16,167 nt of DNA. Source: DATLFS01 sp035540935 (GTDB taxonomy: Bacteria; Actinomycetota; CADDZG01; WHSQ01). Below are positions 1 through 6,267 of the stretch, piece by piece (position 1 is the first letter of the stretch; every line of letters starts with the position of its first letter). The translations under genes and the position numbers were made by a program. The notes under the pieces are model-generated. The model saw only the letters and a program-made list of their open reading frames with translations. It was not told the DNA's origin and searched no databases. Where the stretch lies: contig DATLFS010000083.1 in assembly GCA_035540935.1 (NCBI GenBank), forward strand, positions 1 to 16,167. Direction: 5' to 3'.

Positions 1-855
1 TCCTCGCACGAGGAGAGCGCCGACGATCGAGGCGAACATCCCGAGAGCGCCGATGAGGAGCGGGAAGAGGAAGGTCGCTTCGAGAAGCTCGCGGCTCTCG
101 CCGGCGAAGAGCAGCGACGCCAGCACGATCGGCGCCACCAACGACCCGGCGTAGGACTCGAACAGGTCGGCGCCCATGCCGGCGACGTCGCCCACGTTGT
201 CGCCCACGTTGTCGGCGATCGTCGCGGGGTTGCGCGGGTCGTCCTCGGGGATCCCCGCCTCGACCTTGCCGACGAGGTCGGCGCCCACATCGGCGGCCTT
301 CGTGTAGATCCCGCCGCCGACACGGGCGAACAGCGCGATCGACGACGCGCCGAGGCCGAAGGTCGCCACCACCTGGAACGGGTTCTCCACCTCGAGCCAT
401 TCCGCGAACACGAGGTAGGCGAGTGCGATGCCGAGAAGCCCGAGGCCGGCGACCGTGAAGCCCATGACGGCGCCGCCGCGGAAAGCCAGCGGCAGCGCGT
501 CCTTGGCACCACCTCGTGCCGCTTGCGTCGTGCGGTGGTTCGCCGCGGTGGCGATGCGCATGCCGACGAAGCCGGCGATCGACGAGAACAGAGCGCCGGC
601 GACGTAGGCGATCGCGCCCCACGGCCGTCCGTAATCCAGCAGGATGAAGATGAGGACGAACATGATCGCGACGAACACGGCGACGTACGTGTATTCGCGC
701 CGCAGGAAGGCCATGGCCCCCTCGCGGATCGCCGCGCCGATCTCCTGCATCCGTGCGTTCCCGGGGTCGGCGCGGTGCACGACCTTCGAGAAGTAGCCCG
801 CGAGGGCGAGAGCGGCGAGTGCTGCCGCGATGGCTAGATACGGTACGGCGTCCAT
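1..855 (-). CDS. hppA: Membrane-bound H+-translocating pyrophosphatase, N-terminal part (runs off left edge)
   Basis: This is the first 285 codons of a K+-type or K+-independent membrane pyrophosphatase, which hydrolyses PPi and pumps H+ (or Na+) across the cytoplasmic membrane. The gene starts at ATG 855 with a perfect AAGGAGG Shine-Dalgarno (859-865) and continues beyond base 1. Family hallmarks are visible: GGGIYTKAADVGADLVGKVE at residues 180-199 and the acidic PPi/Mg-binding run DNVGDNVGDVAGMGADLFES at 215-234. Several hydrophobic helices are present (about 5-20, 57-73, 82-98, 128-150, 160-177). The usual length is about 650-800 aa, so more than half is missing. The residue that decides K+ dependence (A or K in the GNTTxA motif) lies outside the window, so ion type cannot be called. 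It sits 13 nt downstream of the DtxR-type regulator and is probably cotranscribed with it. Confidence 0.96.
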   Translation of the reverse strand, partial: MDAVPYLAIAAALAALALAGYFSKVVHRADPGNARMQEIGAAIREGAMAFLRREYTYVAVFVAIMFVLIFILLDYGRPWGAIAYVAGALFSSIAGFVGMRIATAANHRTTQAARGGAKDALPLAFRGGAVMGFTVAGLGLLGIALAYLVFAEWLEVENPFQVVATFGLGASSIALFARVGGGIYTKAADVGADLVGKVEAGIPEDDPRNPATIADNVGDNVGDVAGMGADLFESYAGSLVAPIVLASLLFAGESRELLEATFLFPLLIGALGMFASIVGALLVRG

Positions 856-868
856 GTTCCTCCTTGGG

Positions 869-1537
869 TCAGGCCGACTTGGGTTTCCTTACGTAGATCT
901 GGTTGGCGACCTTCTCGCCGATCGTCCGGTCGTTGCCCTCCACCCGCAGGACCAGCGGGCCGTCGAACGGGTGCTTCTCGCGCACCTCCACCTCGACGCC
1001 GGGCCGCAACCCCAGCTCCTCGAGGAAGCGCACGACGGCGGGATCGGTCGACCCCGGCACCGCCACGACGGCGCGGTCGCCCGGCTCCAGCGCGTAGAGC
1101 GGGGGCATCTCCGGCAGGTCGGTGTCCTCCAGCGCGGGGATCGGGAAACCGTGGGGGCACGTATCCGGCCGATCGAGCGCTATGAAGAGCCGGTCTTCGA
1201 CCTCTTGCGGCAGGTCGTGCTCGAAGGCGCCCGCGAGGCGATCGGCTTCGTTCCAGGCGTAGCCGAGCATGTCGGCCAGGAAGCGCTCGACGATGCGGTG
1301 TCGCCGGATCGCTCCGAGGGCGGCGCGGCGACCCTCGGCGGTAAGCGCTACGCCCTTGTAGGGGGTGTAGTCGACGAGGCCGCGTTCCGCCAACCTCTTG
1401 AGGGCGCCGGTGACCGTACCCGGCGACACCCGCAGAGCGTCCGCGAGCGCGCCCGTCAGCGCCTCGCCGGAGTCCTTGCTGAGGCGGTAGATCGCCTTCA
1501 GCGCGTCTCGGTCGGACTTGGAGAAAATCTGGTCCAC
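869..1537 (-). CDS. DtxR/MntR-family metal-dependent transcriptional regulator
   Basis: This 222-aa protein has the three-part DtxR/IdeR layout. An N-terminal winged helix spans about residues 8-70 (SPGTVTGALKRLAERG as recognition helix). A metal-binding/dimerisation domain spans about 72-135 (RRHRIVERFL, EHDLPQEVEDRL, then CPHGFPIP at 126-133, a typical DtxR-family segment). A C-terminal SH3/FeoA-like domain spans about 148-220. The family represses or activates metal uptake and homeostasis genes when loaded with Fe2+ or Mn2+. By my alignment to MntR/DtxR, D11, H80, E84, E106 and H107 fit metal ligands, but the position of DtxR C102/MntR E99 is G103 and MntR E11 is K14, so the site looks reduced. 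The start is GTG 1537; only a weak GAGG precedes it. The gene is immediately upstream of hppA and divergent from the zinc-ribbon operon. The metal and regulon cannot be assigned from sequence. Confidence 0.9.
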   Translation of the reverse strand: MDQIFSKSDRDALKAIYRLSKDSGEALTGALADALRVSPGTVTGALKRLAERGLVDYTPYKGVALTAEGRRAALGAIRRHRIVERFLADMLGYAWNEADRLAGAFEHDLPQEVEDRLFIALDRPDTCPHGFPIPALEDTDLPEMPPLYALEPGDRAVVAVPGSTDPAVVRFLEELGLRPGVEVEVREKHPFDGPLVLRVEGNDRTIGEKVANQIYVRKPKSA

Positions 1538-1560
1538 GGCCTCGCGTAGATCGTTCGGCG

Positions 1561-1590
1561 ATAGCAGAAAAGTAGGTTTCGGGGCGACAA
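1561..1590 (-). promoter_or_regulatory. Putative promoter of the dtxR-like/hppA unit
   Basis: On the minus strand TTGTCG (1585-1590) and TGCTAT (1561-1566) are separated by 18 nt, a reasonable sigma-70-type -35/-10 pair placing the start site near 1554, about 17 nt before GTG 1537. The octamer TCTGCTAT that includes the -10 occurs a second time at 1592-1599, 31 bp away. This is an inference from pattern only. Confidence 0.35.
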
Positions 1591-1643
1591 AATAGCAGAC
1601 GCAGAGCGCTCCCGCACGGCGGAGGGCGGCCAGGGGGCGGTGT

Positions 1644-1649
1644 TACGCT
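1644..1649 (+). promoter_or_regulatory. Putative -10 element (TACGCT) for a near-leaderless zinc-ribbon operon transcript
   Basis: TACGCT fits the actinobacterial TAnnnT -10 pattern and lies 9 nt before ATG 1659, so transcription would begin within a few bases of the start codon. No Shine-Dalgarno precedes the ATG (the preceding bases are CTCGCTCCGCC), which fits a leaderless or near-leaderless mRNA, common in actinobacteria. No convincing -35 is seen. Confidence 0.3.
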
Positions 1650-1658
1650 CGCTCCGCC

Positions 1659-2390
1659 ATGGCCGCGAACGATCCTCAGGAGGCCGACCTCCTTCGCCTC
1701 CTCGACCTCCAGCGGGAGGACTCGGAGATCCGGCGGCTGACCGAGAGGAAGGCGTCGCTGCCGGAGGCGGCCCGTCTGGCCGAGCTGAACGAGCGGCTCG
1801 AAGAGCTGGGCGCCGACCTCGCCATCGCCCGCAAGCAGCAGGACGAGGTCGAGAGGGAGCAGACTCGGCTGGAGGGCGAGGGCGACTTACTCGACGCCAA
1901 GATCGGCCGCGAGGAGCAGCGGCTCTTCTCCGGAGCCGTCGGCACTCCGAAGGAGCTGTCGTCGCTCCAGGCGGAGGTCGACATGCTCAAGCGCAAGAAG
2001 GCATCGCTCGAGGACGACCTCCTCGAGGTCATGGTCCAGAAGGACTCCGCCGCGACGACCACCGAGCGCCTGCAGGCGGAGCACGAGGAGCTCGAGCGCG
2101 AGGCGACCTCGCTCGCGGCGGTGGTGAACGAGTTGACCGCCGAGATCGACGCCCGCCTCGTGGAGCATTCCGGCGCTCGGACGCGGATCGCGGCCGCGGT
2201 GTCGGAGGATCTGCTGACGCTGTACGAGCGGATACGTGAGCAGAAGCACGGCGTCGGCGCGGCCGCCCTCGAGAACGGCACGTGCAGCGGCTGCCACACG
2301 AAGCTCCCGGCGCGCGAGGTCGAGCGACTCAAGGTGGAGCGGGGGTTGCAGCGATGCGACAACTGCAGACGCATCCTCGTCGTCGCGTGA
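1659..2390 (+). CDS. Coiled-coil C4-type zinc-ribbon protein (Rv2229c/CdsZ-like, DUF164 family)
   Basis: The 243-aa product has a long alpha-helical hairpin or coiled coil (about residues 5-195, rich in E, L, R and A in heptad-like spacing) and a C-terminal zinc ribbon with C209-x2-C212 and C233-x2-C236. The internal motif around residues 89-120 (RLFSG, PKELSSLQAEV, KASLED) is typical of this family. Relatives include mycobacterial Rv2229c and Helicobacter HP0958. Proposed roles are nucleic-acid or protein-complex adaptors, and the actinobacterial member has no firm function. It overlaps the RNase HI start by 4 nt (GTGA), so the two are translationally coupled, matching the mycobacterial neighbourhood. 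The family call is secure; the role is not known. Confidence 0.92.
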   Translation: MAANDPQEADLLRLLDLQREDSEIRRLTERKASLPEAARLAELNERLEELGADLAIARKQQDEVEREQTRLEGEGDLLDAKIGREEQRLFSGAVGTPKELSSLQAEVDMLKRKKASLEDDLLEVMVQKDSAATTTERLQAEHEELEREATSLAAVVNELTAEIDARLVEHSGARTRIAAAVSEDLLTLYERIREQKHGVGAAALENGTCSGCHTKLPAREVERLKVERGLQRCDNCRRILVVA

Positions 2391-2827
2391 CCGTGCGAGC
2401 CATCCTGAACACCGACGGGGGGGCGCGCGGTAACCCCGGTCCGGCGGGCATAGGCGTCGTCTTGGTCGGTGAGGACGGAGAGGTGATCGCCGAGCTCGCC
2501 CGCGGCCTCGGCGTGCAGACGAACAACGTCGCGGAATACGAAGCGGTGATCGCAGGACTCGAGCTCGCGCGCGAGTCCGGCGTGGACGATCTCCTCGTGC
2601 GGGTTGACTCCGAGCTCGTCGTGCGTCAGCTCAACGGCGACTGGAAGATCAAGAACGACCGGCTCCGGCGTCTCGCGGTCAGGGCGCGCTCGCTCATGCG
2701 GGGGTTCTCCACGGTGGCGATCGAACACGTGCCGCGGGGTCAGAACTCCCGCGCGGACGCTCTCGCCAACGAGGCGATGGACGCGGCGGAGGAGCGCGCT
2801 CCCGGCGAGCCCGGCCTCCTCTTCTAG
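2387..2827 (+). CDS. rnhA: Ribonuclease HI (stand-alone)
   Basis: A 146-aa RNase H-fold enzyme that cuts the RNA strand of RNA:DNA hybrids (R-loops, Okazaki primers). The catalytic set is complete: D10 (NTDGGARGNPGP), E50 (NNVAEYEAV), D74 (RVDSELVVRQ) and D124 (SRADALANEA). I chose GTG 2387 because it forms a 4-nt GTGA overlap with the stop of the upstream zinc-ribbon gene; GTG 2393 is an alternative, and upstream in-frame codons lie inside the previous gene. In mycobacteria the equivalent Rv2228c is fused to a C-terminal CobC-like acid phosphatase. Here the reading frame stops at 2827 after the RNase H domain, and the next gene is unrelated to the phosphatase. Sequence type is closer to the short actinobacterial/archaeal-like RNase HI than to E. 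coli RnhA. Confidence 0.95.
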   Translation: MTVRAILNTDGGARGNPGPAGIGVVLVGEDGEVIAELARGLGVQTNNVAEYEAVIAGLELARESGVDDLLVRVDSELVVRQLNGDWKIKNDRLRRLAVRARSLMRGFSTVAIEHVPRGQNSRADALANEAMDAAEERAPGEPGLLF

Positions 2828-3343
2828 ATGGTCCTCTGGCACGCCGGCCTTGCCGCCGCGCTCGTCTACGTGACGCTGGGAAGGGCCCGGATCGACTACC
2901 GCTACGTGATCTTGGGCGCGATCCTGCCCGACATCGTCGACGGGCTCCTGGTGCTTCTCGGACGGGATCTACCGGCCGGCAGGGGACCGGCGCACTCGCT
3001 CGTCGCGCCGCTCGTCGTCGCGGTCTTCGTCGTCGTGTCGTTCCGCGGCGAGCGGCGCCTGTCGCTGTTCGGCCTCTTCGTGGGCTGGCTGACCCACCTG
3101 GTCGGCGACGGGATGTGGTCGTCGCCGAGGACGTTCCTCTGGCCGGCCTTCGGTCTCGCTTTCGATGCATCGCCGCGGGAACCCTACGCATGGAGCTTGT
3201 TCACGTCCCCGGGCAACCACCTCTGGACGTGGGGTGCGGAGCTCGCCGGCGCCGCCTTCCTGTGGTGGTTCTGGGTCGCTTTCGGTCTGTCGCAGCCGGA
3301 GAGGTGGCGTCGGTTCCTCCGCGACGGCAGATTGCGCGCCTGA
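2828..3343 (+). CDS. YdjM-like (DUF457) integral membrane protein, putative metal-dependent hydrolase
   Basis: A 171-aa membrane protein whose ATG directly abuts the RNase HI stop (TAGATG), so it is probably translated by coupling; no separate Shine-Dalgarno is seen. It carries the polar signatures of the YdjM/DUF457 family embedded in hydrophobic helices: WHAG at 4-7, LGAILPDIVD at 29-38, GPAHSL at 53-58 and THLVGDGMW at 89-97. About four membrane segments are seen (29-45, 58-71, 78-92, 137-153). Conserved H and D residues suggest a metal site, which is why the family is often labelled hydrolase, but no substrate is established. It is the last gene of the three-gene unit. Confidence 0.8.
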   Translation: MVLWHAGLAAALVYVTLGRARIDYRYVILGAILPDIVDGLLVLLGRDLPAGRGPAHSLVAPLVVAVFVVVSFRGERRLSLFGLFVGWLTHLVGDGMWSSPRTFLWPAFGLAFDASPREPYAWSLFTSPGNHLWTWGAELAGAAFLWWFWVAFGLSQPERWRRFLRDGRLRA

Positions 3344-3352
3344 CCCTTCCCT

Positions 3353-3369
3353 CTCCGGCGCGGCCGGAG
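3353..3369 (+). terminator. GC-rich hairpin after the zinc-ribbon/rnhA/ydjM-like operon
   Basis: CTCCGGC (3353-3359), loop GCG, GCCGGAG (3363-3369) form a perfect 7-bp stem 10 nt after the stop codon at 3343. There is no T-tract, so it would be a non-canonical (hairpin-only) terminator of the kind often proposed in high-GC actinobacteria. It also marks the boundary before the B12 riboswitch. Confidence 0.4.
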
Positions 3370-3395
3370 TAGAGTGCTCGGCGTTGACAACCAGA

Positions 3396-3498
3396 TAGAC
3401 CACGCACCGTCCCAGGCGAAGTCCGGTTAGATCCCGGCGCTGTCCCGCAACTGTGAAGCCGCTCCCCTGCGGCGAGCCAGGTCGCCCTGCCGGTGTGG
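3396..3498 (+). promoter_or_regulatory. Cobalamin (adenosylcobalamin) riboswitch aptamer
   Basis: The conserved B12-box architecture is readable: GGCGAAGTCCGGTTAGATCC (3416-3435), then CGGCGCTGTCCCGCAACTGT (3435-3454) and GCGAGCCAGG (3472-3481) followed by CGCCCTGCCGG. These match the aptamer core segments usually written as GAAxCCGGTxAxAxTCCGG, GCTGxCCCGCAACxGTxA and GAGCCAGGxxxCCTGCC. The aptamer sits between the upstream operon and a five-gene unit for uptake, so it should switch that unit off when B12 is plentiful. A TAGAGT hexamer (3370-3375) and TTGACA (3384-3389) lie just upstream and may belong to its promoter, though they do not form one well-spaced pair. Exact aptamer ends are approximate. 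Confidence 0.92.
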
Positions 3499-3552
3499 GG
3501 CTCGAGGACCCTCGTGGCTAGGGGGAATCGGCCGCCGGCCCTGCGCCGTCCC

Positions 3553-3579
3553 GACCCTTCGAGCCCGGAGGGTCTTTTT
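3553..3579 (+). terminator. Intrinsic terminator forming the riboswitch expression platform
   Basis: GACCCT (3553-3558) and AGGGTC (3569-3574) form a stem, extended inward by T-G and C-G pairs, followed directly by TTTTT (3575-3579). It lies between the B12 aptamer and the first structural gene, so control is probably by premature transcription termination. GACCCTC at 3507-3513 is an exact complement of the 3' arm GAGGGTC (3568-3574) and could act as antiterminator. Confidence 0.85.
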
Positions 3580-3605
3580 CATGTGGTGGACGAGGATCTG
3601 CCGCG

Positions 3606-3613
3606 GGAAGGAG
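3606..3613 (+). promoter_or_regulatory. Ribosome binding site deciding a TTG start
   Basis: GGAAGGAG lies 6 nt before TTG 3620, an ideal distance. The alternative ATG at 3581 begins one base after the terminator T-tract and has no Shine-Dalgarno, so the TTG is preferred. Confidence 0.7.
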
Positions 3614-3619
3614 CAAGGC

Positions 3620-4645
3620 TTGGCTCGATCGAAGGTCATCCGCGCGTTGGCGGTGGCGGTGTGTGGTGCCGTCCTCACCGCAGGACCTCTCTCCGCGGCG
3701 GTCTCGCCGGCGCGCCGTGCCCGCGTCGCCGTCCGCTACATCGTCTCGAAGCAGAAGAACAACGGCTCGATCCCGGCTTTCTCTCCGGTCGGTTCGACGG
3801 CCGATGCCGTCATCGCGATGGTGGCGGCGCGCCGGGCGCCGAAGCAGATCGCCAAGGCGATCGACTACCTGCGGGCGCAGGCGAGGGGCGACGGAGTGAC
3901 CGGCATCGGCCTTACCTCGAAGGTGGTGCTTGCGGTCGTGGCCGCGGGCGGGAACCCGCGGCGGTTCGGCGGGCGCAACCTGGTGAGGGAGATCCGGTCG
4001 ACACTGACCGACAGTGGACGCTTCGGCGACGGCACCGCGGTCTTCGACCACGCGCTCGCGATGCTCGCCGTCGCCGCGGCCGCCGGCGCGCCGGGTGAAG
4101 CGCCCGCCCGCTGGCTCGCGGCGGCCCAGTGCGGCGACGGTGGGTGGCAGTACGACGAGCCGGCCGGCGCGAGCGACGACGACCACTGTGTATCAGGCGA
4201 GGGGGACTTCTTCGCCTCCGACACGAACACGACCGCGCTCGCGGTTCAGGCGCTCGAAGCGGCCAACGAAGAGGCGCCGCGTGATCCGTTCGCCTTCTTT
4301 GCCGCTATCCGCGACGCCACCTACAAAGGGTGGGGCTACTCGTGGGGTTTCGAGATCACGGACGCGAACTCGACCGCGATGGTGATCCAGGCACACGCGG
4401 CCGCCGACCGCGAACTCCCGGCCGGTGCAGCGCGCGCTCTGCGGCGTCTGCAGTACCGCCTCTGCGGCAAGAACGGAGGCGCGTTCGCCTTCACGTGGGC
4501 CGACATGGACGGCGATGGTGATCTCGAGAAGAGCGGACCGGACGTAGGCGCCACGGTCGCCGCGGTGCCCGGCCTCCTTCGGCGGCCGCTTCCGCTTCGG
4601 CCTGCGACGGTCGAGCTTCCCGCGCCGCGGCGGGTCGCGTGCTGA
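3620..4645 (+). CDS. Secreted alpha/alpha-toroid protein resembling the transcobalamin/intrinsic-factor alpha domain
   Basis: With the TTG start the product is 341 aa and opens with a clear Sec signal peptide (basic MARSK, hydrophobic 6-24, likely cleavage after PLSA, 26). The mature part has repeats of the prenyltransferase/squalene-cyclase toroid superfamily: NNGSIPAFS (47-55) and STADAVIAMVAA (59-70), a QW-like QCGDGGWQY (170-178), DTNTTALAVQAL (201-212), DANSTAMVIQA (248-258) and DVGATVAAVPGLL (308-320). The DxNTTALAxQAL and final ATxxxPxLL repeats are the style found in cobalamin-binding transcobalamin/intrinsic factor and bacterial DUF4430-linked toroids. No DxDD catalytic motif of squalene-hopene cyclases is present, so it is unlikely to be a cyclase. 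An EF-hand-like DMDGDGDLEKSG occurs at 295-306, and the chain ends in Cys. It is the first gene behind the B12 riboswitch and 4 nt before the beta-like domain gene. Inferred role: extracellular B12 or cobamide capture. Confidence 0.75.
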   Translation: MARSKVIRALAVAVCGAVLTAGPLSAAVSPARRARVAVRYIVSKQKNNGSIPAFSPVGSTADAVIAMVAARRAPKQIAKAIDYLRAQARGDGVTGIGLTSKVVLAVVAAGGNPRRFGGRNLVREIRSTLTDSGRFGDGTAVFDHALAMLAVAAAAGAPGEAPARWLAAAQCGDGGWQYDEPAGASDDDHCVSGEGDFFASDTNTTALAVQALEAANEEAPRDPFAFFAAIRDATYKGWGYSWGFEITDANSTAMVIQAHAAADRELPAGAARALRRLQYRLCGKNGGAFAFTWADMDGDGDLEKSGPDVGATVAAVPGLLRRPLPLRPATVELPAPRRVAC

Positions 4646-4649
4646 AGCC

Positions 4650-5486
4650 GTGAAGCTGCTCCGCCTACATCTCGCCGTCGTCGCGGTCGCGGCCGCGGCC
4701 GTCGTGCCGGTCGCGGCCGCTCCGGACGCGGCGTGCGCGAGCGAGGGGCCGCGGGCGGTGCTGGTTGTAGACACGGGAGCGGACGTCATCCGGCTGTGCG
4801 TCTCCCTCGGGCGGCCGAGCGTGTCGGGCATCGATCTCATCAAGCTCGCCGGGCAGCAGCACGGCCTCGACTACTCGTTCGGCTACGGCGGCAACGCCGT
4901 CTGCCGGTTGGCCGGCGTCGGACCCGACGGAGGCGACTGCTTTGCGGAGCATCCCTACTTCTGGGGTTACTGGCGCGGGTCTTCCTCGGGCGGCTGGACG
5001 TGGTCCTCGGTCGGTCCCGCTTCCACGCGGGTCACAGACGGCTCCGTCGAGGGGTGGTCGTGGGGGACGGGAGACGACGGCTCGTCCCATCCTGCGCCTC
5101 CGCCGACCGCGTTCTCCGACGTCTGTGCGCCCGCGCCGGAGCCCGTGCCGGAGCCGCGCCCCGAGAAGGAAAGGCGCTCGAAGGCGCCGGAGCCGCAGAA
5201 GACCACAACTCCCGTCGCGGTCGCGGAGGCCGAAGATGTCTCCACGGGAGAGGGCGACGAACCCAAGAAGCGGCGGAAGGAGCGCCCGCGCCGGCCCCAC
5301 CGGGGATCTGTGGAGGCGACGCCTACCGCGACGCCGTTGCCGGAGCCGACGCTCGCTCCGGCCGCCGGCGCCGCTTCCCGGCCGGGGGGCCCACCTGCGG
5401 CGGGGCTCGCGGCGGTGATCGCCACCGCCGCTCTGGGCGCGGCCGGCGTCTTGCTGCTGCGACGGCGGGCGCGCGAGGGTCTCTGA
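4650..5486 (+). CDS. Membrane-anchored surface protein with DUF4430-like (transcobalamin beta-like) domain
   Basis: The 278-aa product starts at GTG 4650 and has a signal peptide (about 1-30). A compact extracellular domain (about 34-140) follows, then a long Pro/Glu/Lys/Arg-rich linker (about 148-247), one transmembrane helix (251-270) and a cytoplasmic RRRAREGL tail. The globular part contains SGIDLIKLAGQQHGLDYSFG (60-79), HPYFWGYWRG (101-110), WTW (116-118) and TDGSVEGWSWG (129-139), the pattern of aromatic and glycine residues seen in DUF4430, the C-terminal domain of transcobalamin and intrinsic factor. Cysteines at 50, 85, 97 and 159 could form disulfides. No LPxTG motif is present, so anchoring is by the C-terminal helix. 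It is flanked by the toroid gene (4 nt) and the ECF T gene (1 nt), so all are one unit. The family match is weak at sequence level but supported by context. Confidence 0.7.
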   Translation: MKLLRLHLAVVAVAAAAVVPVAAAPDAACASEGPRAVLVVDTGADVIRLCVSLGRPSVSGIDLIKLAGQQHGLDYSFGYGGNAVCRLAGVGPDGGDCFAEHPYFWGYWRGSSSGGWTWSSVGPASTRVTDGSVEGWSWGTGDDGSSHPAPPPTAFSDVCAPAPEPVPEPRPEKERRSKAPEPQKTTTPVAVAEAEDVSTGEGDEPKKRRKERPRRPHRGSVEATPTATPLPEPTLAPAAGAASRPGGPPAAGLAAVIATAALGAAGVLLLRRRAREGL

Positions 5487-5487
5487 G

Positions 5488-6267
5488 GTGCATCCCGGCG
5501 CGTGGCTCACCTGGGCGCTCTGCGGCGGGACGGCGGCGACACTCACCACCAACCCCTTCTACCTGCTGCCGCTGGGAGCCTCGGCGTGGGTCGTTTACGC
5601 AGCCCACCACCGCAGGGATCATCCGGCGGGCCTCTCCTTCCGGGTGTTCTTCCTGTTCGCGCTGGCGGCGCTGGCGGTCCGGACGCTGCTGGTGCTCCTC
5701 GGCCCGGTCGACGCGGGGACCGTTTTGAACTCGTTCCTGGAAGGGCTCCGGTTGGCGGTCATGCTCGTGATCTTCGGTGCCTTCAACGCCGTCGCCGATC
5801 CGTACGGGGTTCTTCGTCTCGCTCCGCGCCGCTTCTATGAAGCCGCTTTGGCTGCGGCGCTCGCGCTGTCTCTCGCGCCGAGGACGATCGCGGCGGTGAC
5901 ACGGGTGCGCGATGCACAACGCGCGCGGGGCATCGAGGTCGCGCGCTATCGCATGCTTCCCGCGCTCGCCGTTCCCGTCCTCGAGAACGGCATGGAAGAC
6001 GCGCTGACGCTGGCCGAAAGCATGGACGCGCGCGGACACGGTCGCGGCCGGAGGTCGCGCTATCGCCCTCTGCCGTGGACGCGGGCATCCGTCCTCTGCG
6101 CAGTGGTTTCACTCGTTGCGCTGACGGCCTTCGCAAGCGCCGCGGTCGCGGGCGATCCCACGCTCGTTCCGTCGATGTTCCCTCCCTCGTGGCCGGAGGC
6201 GCGGTCGCCGCTGCTCGCAGCGGCATCTCTCCTCGCGCTGCCGGCTCTGCTGCGGGCGTCCTCGTGA
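5488..6267 (+). CDS. ECF transporter T component (EcfT/CbiQ-like transmembrane coupling protein)
   Basis: A 259-aa polytopic membrane protein starting at GTG 5488, one base after the previous stop. It shows EcfT features: TTNPFYLLPLG (20-30) near the N terminus, several membrane helices (about 50-72, 84-101, 117-130, 181-203, 231-245), and the two Ala-Arg-Gly coupling motifs, RARG (135-138) and DARG (170-173), which dock into the grooves of the ATPase subunits. It couples ATP hydrolysis to toppling of the S component. It overlaps the ATPase gene by 4 nt (GTGA). Because T, A and S are encoded together, this is a dedicated (group I) ECF system rather than one sharing a module; CbrT/U/V-type B12 systems have this arrangement. 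Confidence 0.9.
   Translation: MHPGAWLTWALCGGTAATLTTNPFYLLPLGASAWVVYAAHHRRDHPAGLSFRVFFLFALAALAVRTLLVLLGPVDAGTVLNSFLEGLRLAVMLVIFGAFNAVADPYGVLRLAPRRFYEAALAAALALSLAPRTIAAVTRVRDAQRARGIEVARYRMLPALAVPVLENGMEDALTLAESMDARGHGRGRRSRYRPLPWTRASVLCAVVSLVALTAFASAAVAGDPTLVPSMFPPSWPEARSPLLAAASLLALPALLRASS

Noticed and set aside
1676..2842. 388-codon minus-strand frame opposite the zinc-ribbon and RNase HI genes
   Set aside because: Ser/Arg low-complexity text antisense to two genes with clear catalytic or metal motifs.
3649..3667. Lipobox at C15 of the toroid signal peptide
   Set aside because: The residue before the Cys is Val and the following region continues as an ordinary signal peptide with an A-x-A-like cleavage site.
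3620..4645. Toroid protein as a squalene-hopene or terpene cyclase
   Set aside because: No DxDD catalytic motif, a signal peptide is present, the length is about half that of hopene cyclases, and the context is B12 uptake.
4678..4722. GTCGCGGTCGCGGCC-like simple repeats
   Set aside because: They encode the Ala/Val-rich signal peptide using high-GC codons; no repeat function is indicated.
5386..5486. LPxTG sortase signal at the end of the DUF4430-like protein
   Set aside because: A terminal hydrophobic helix and Arg tail are present but no LPxTG or close variant precedes them; simple membrane anchoring is more likely.
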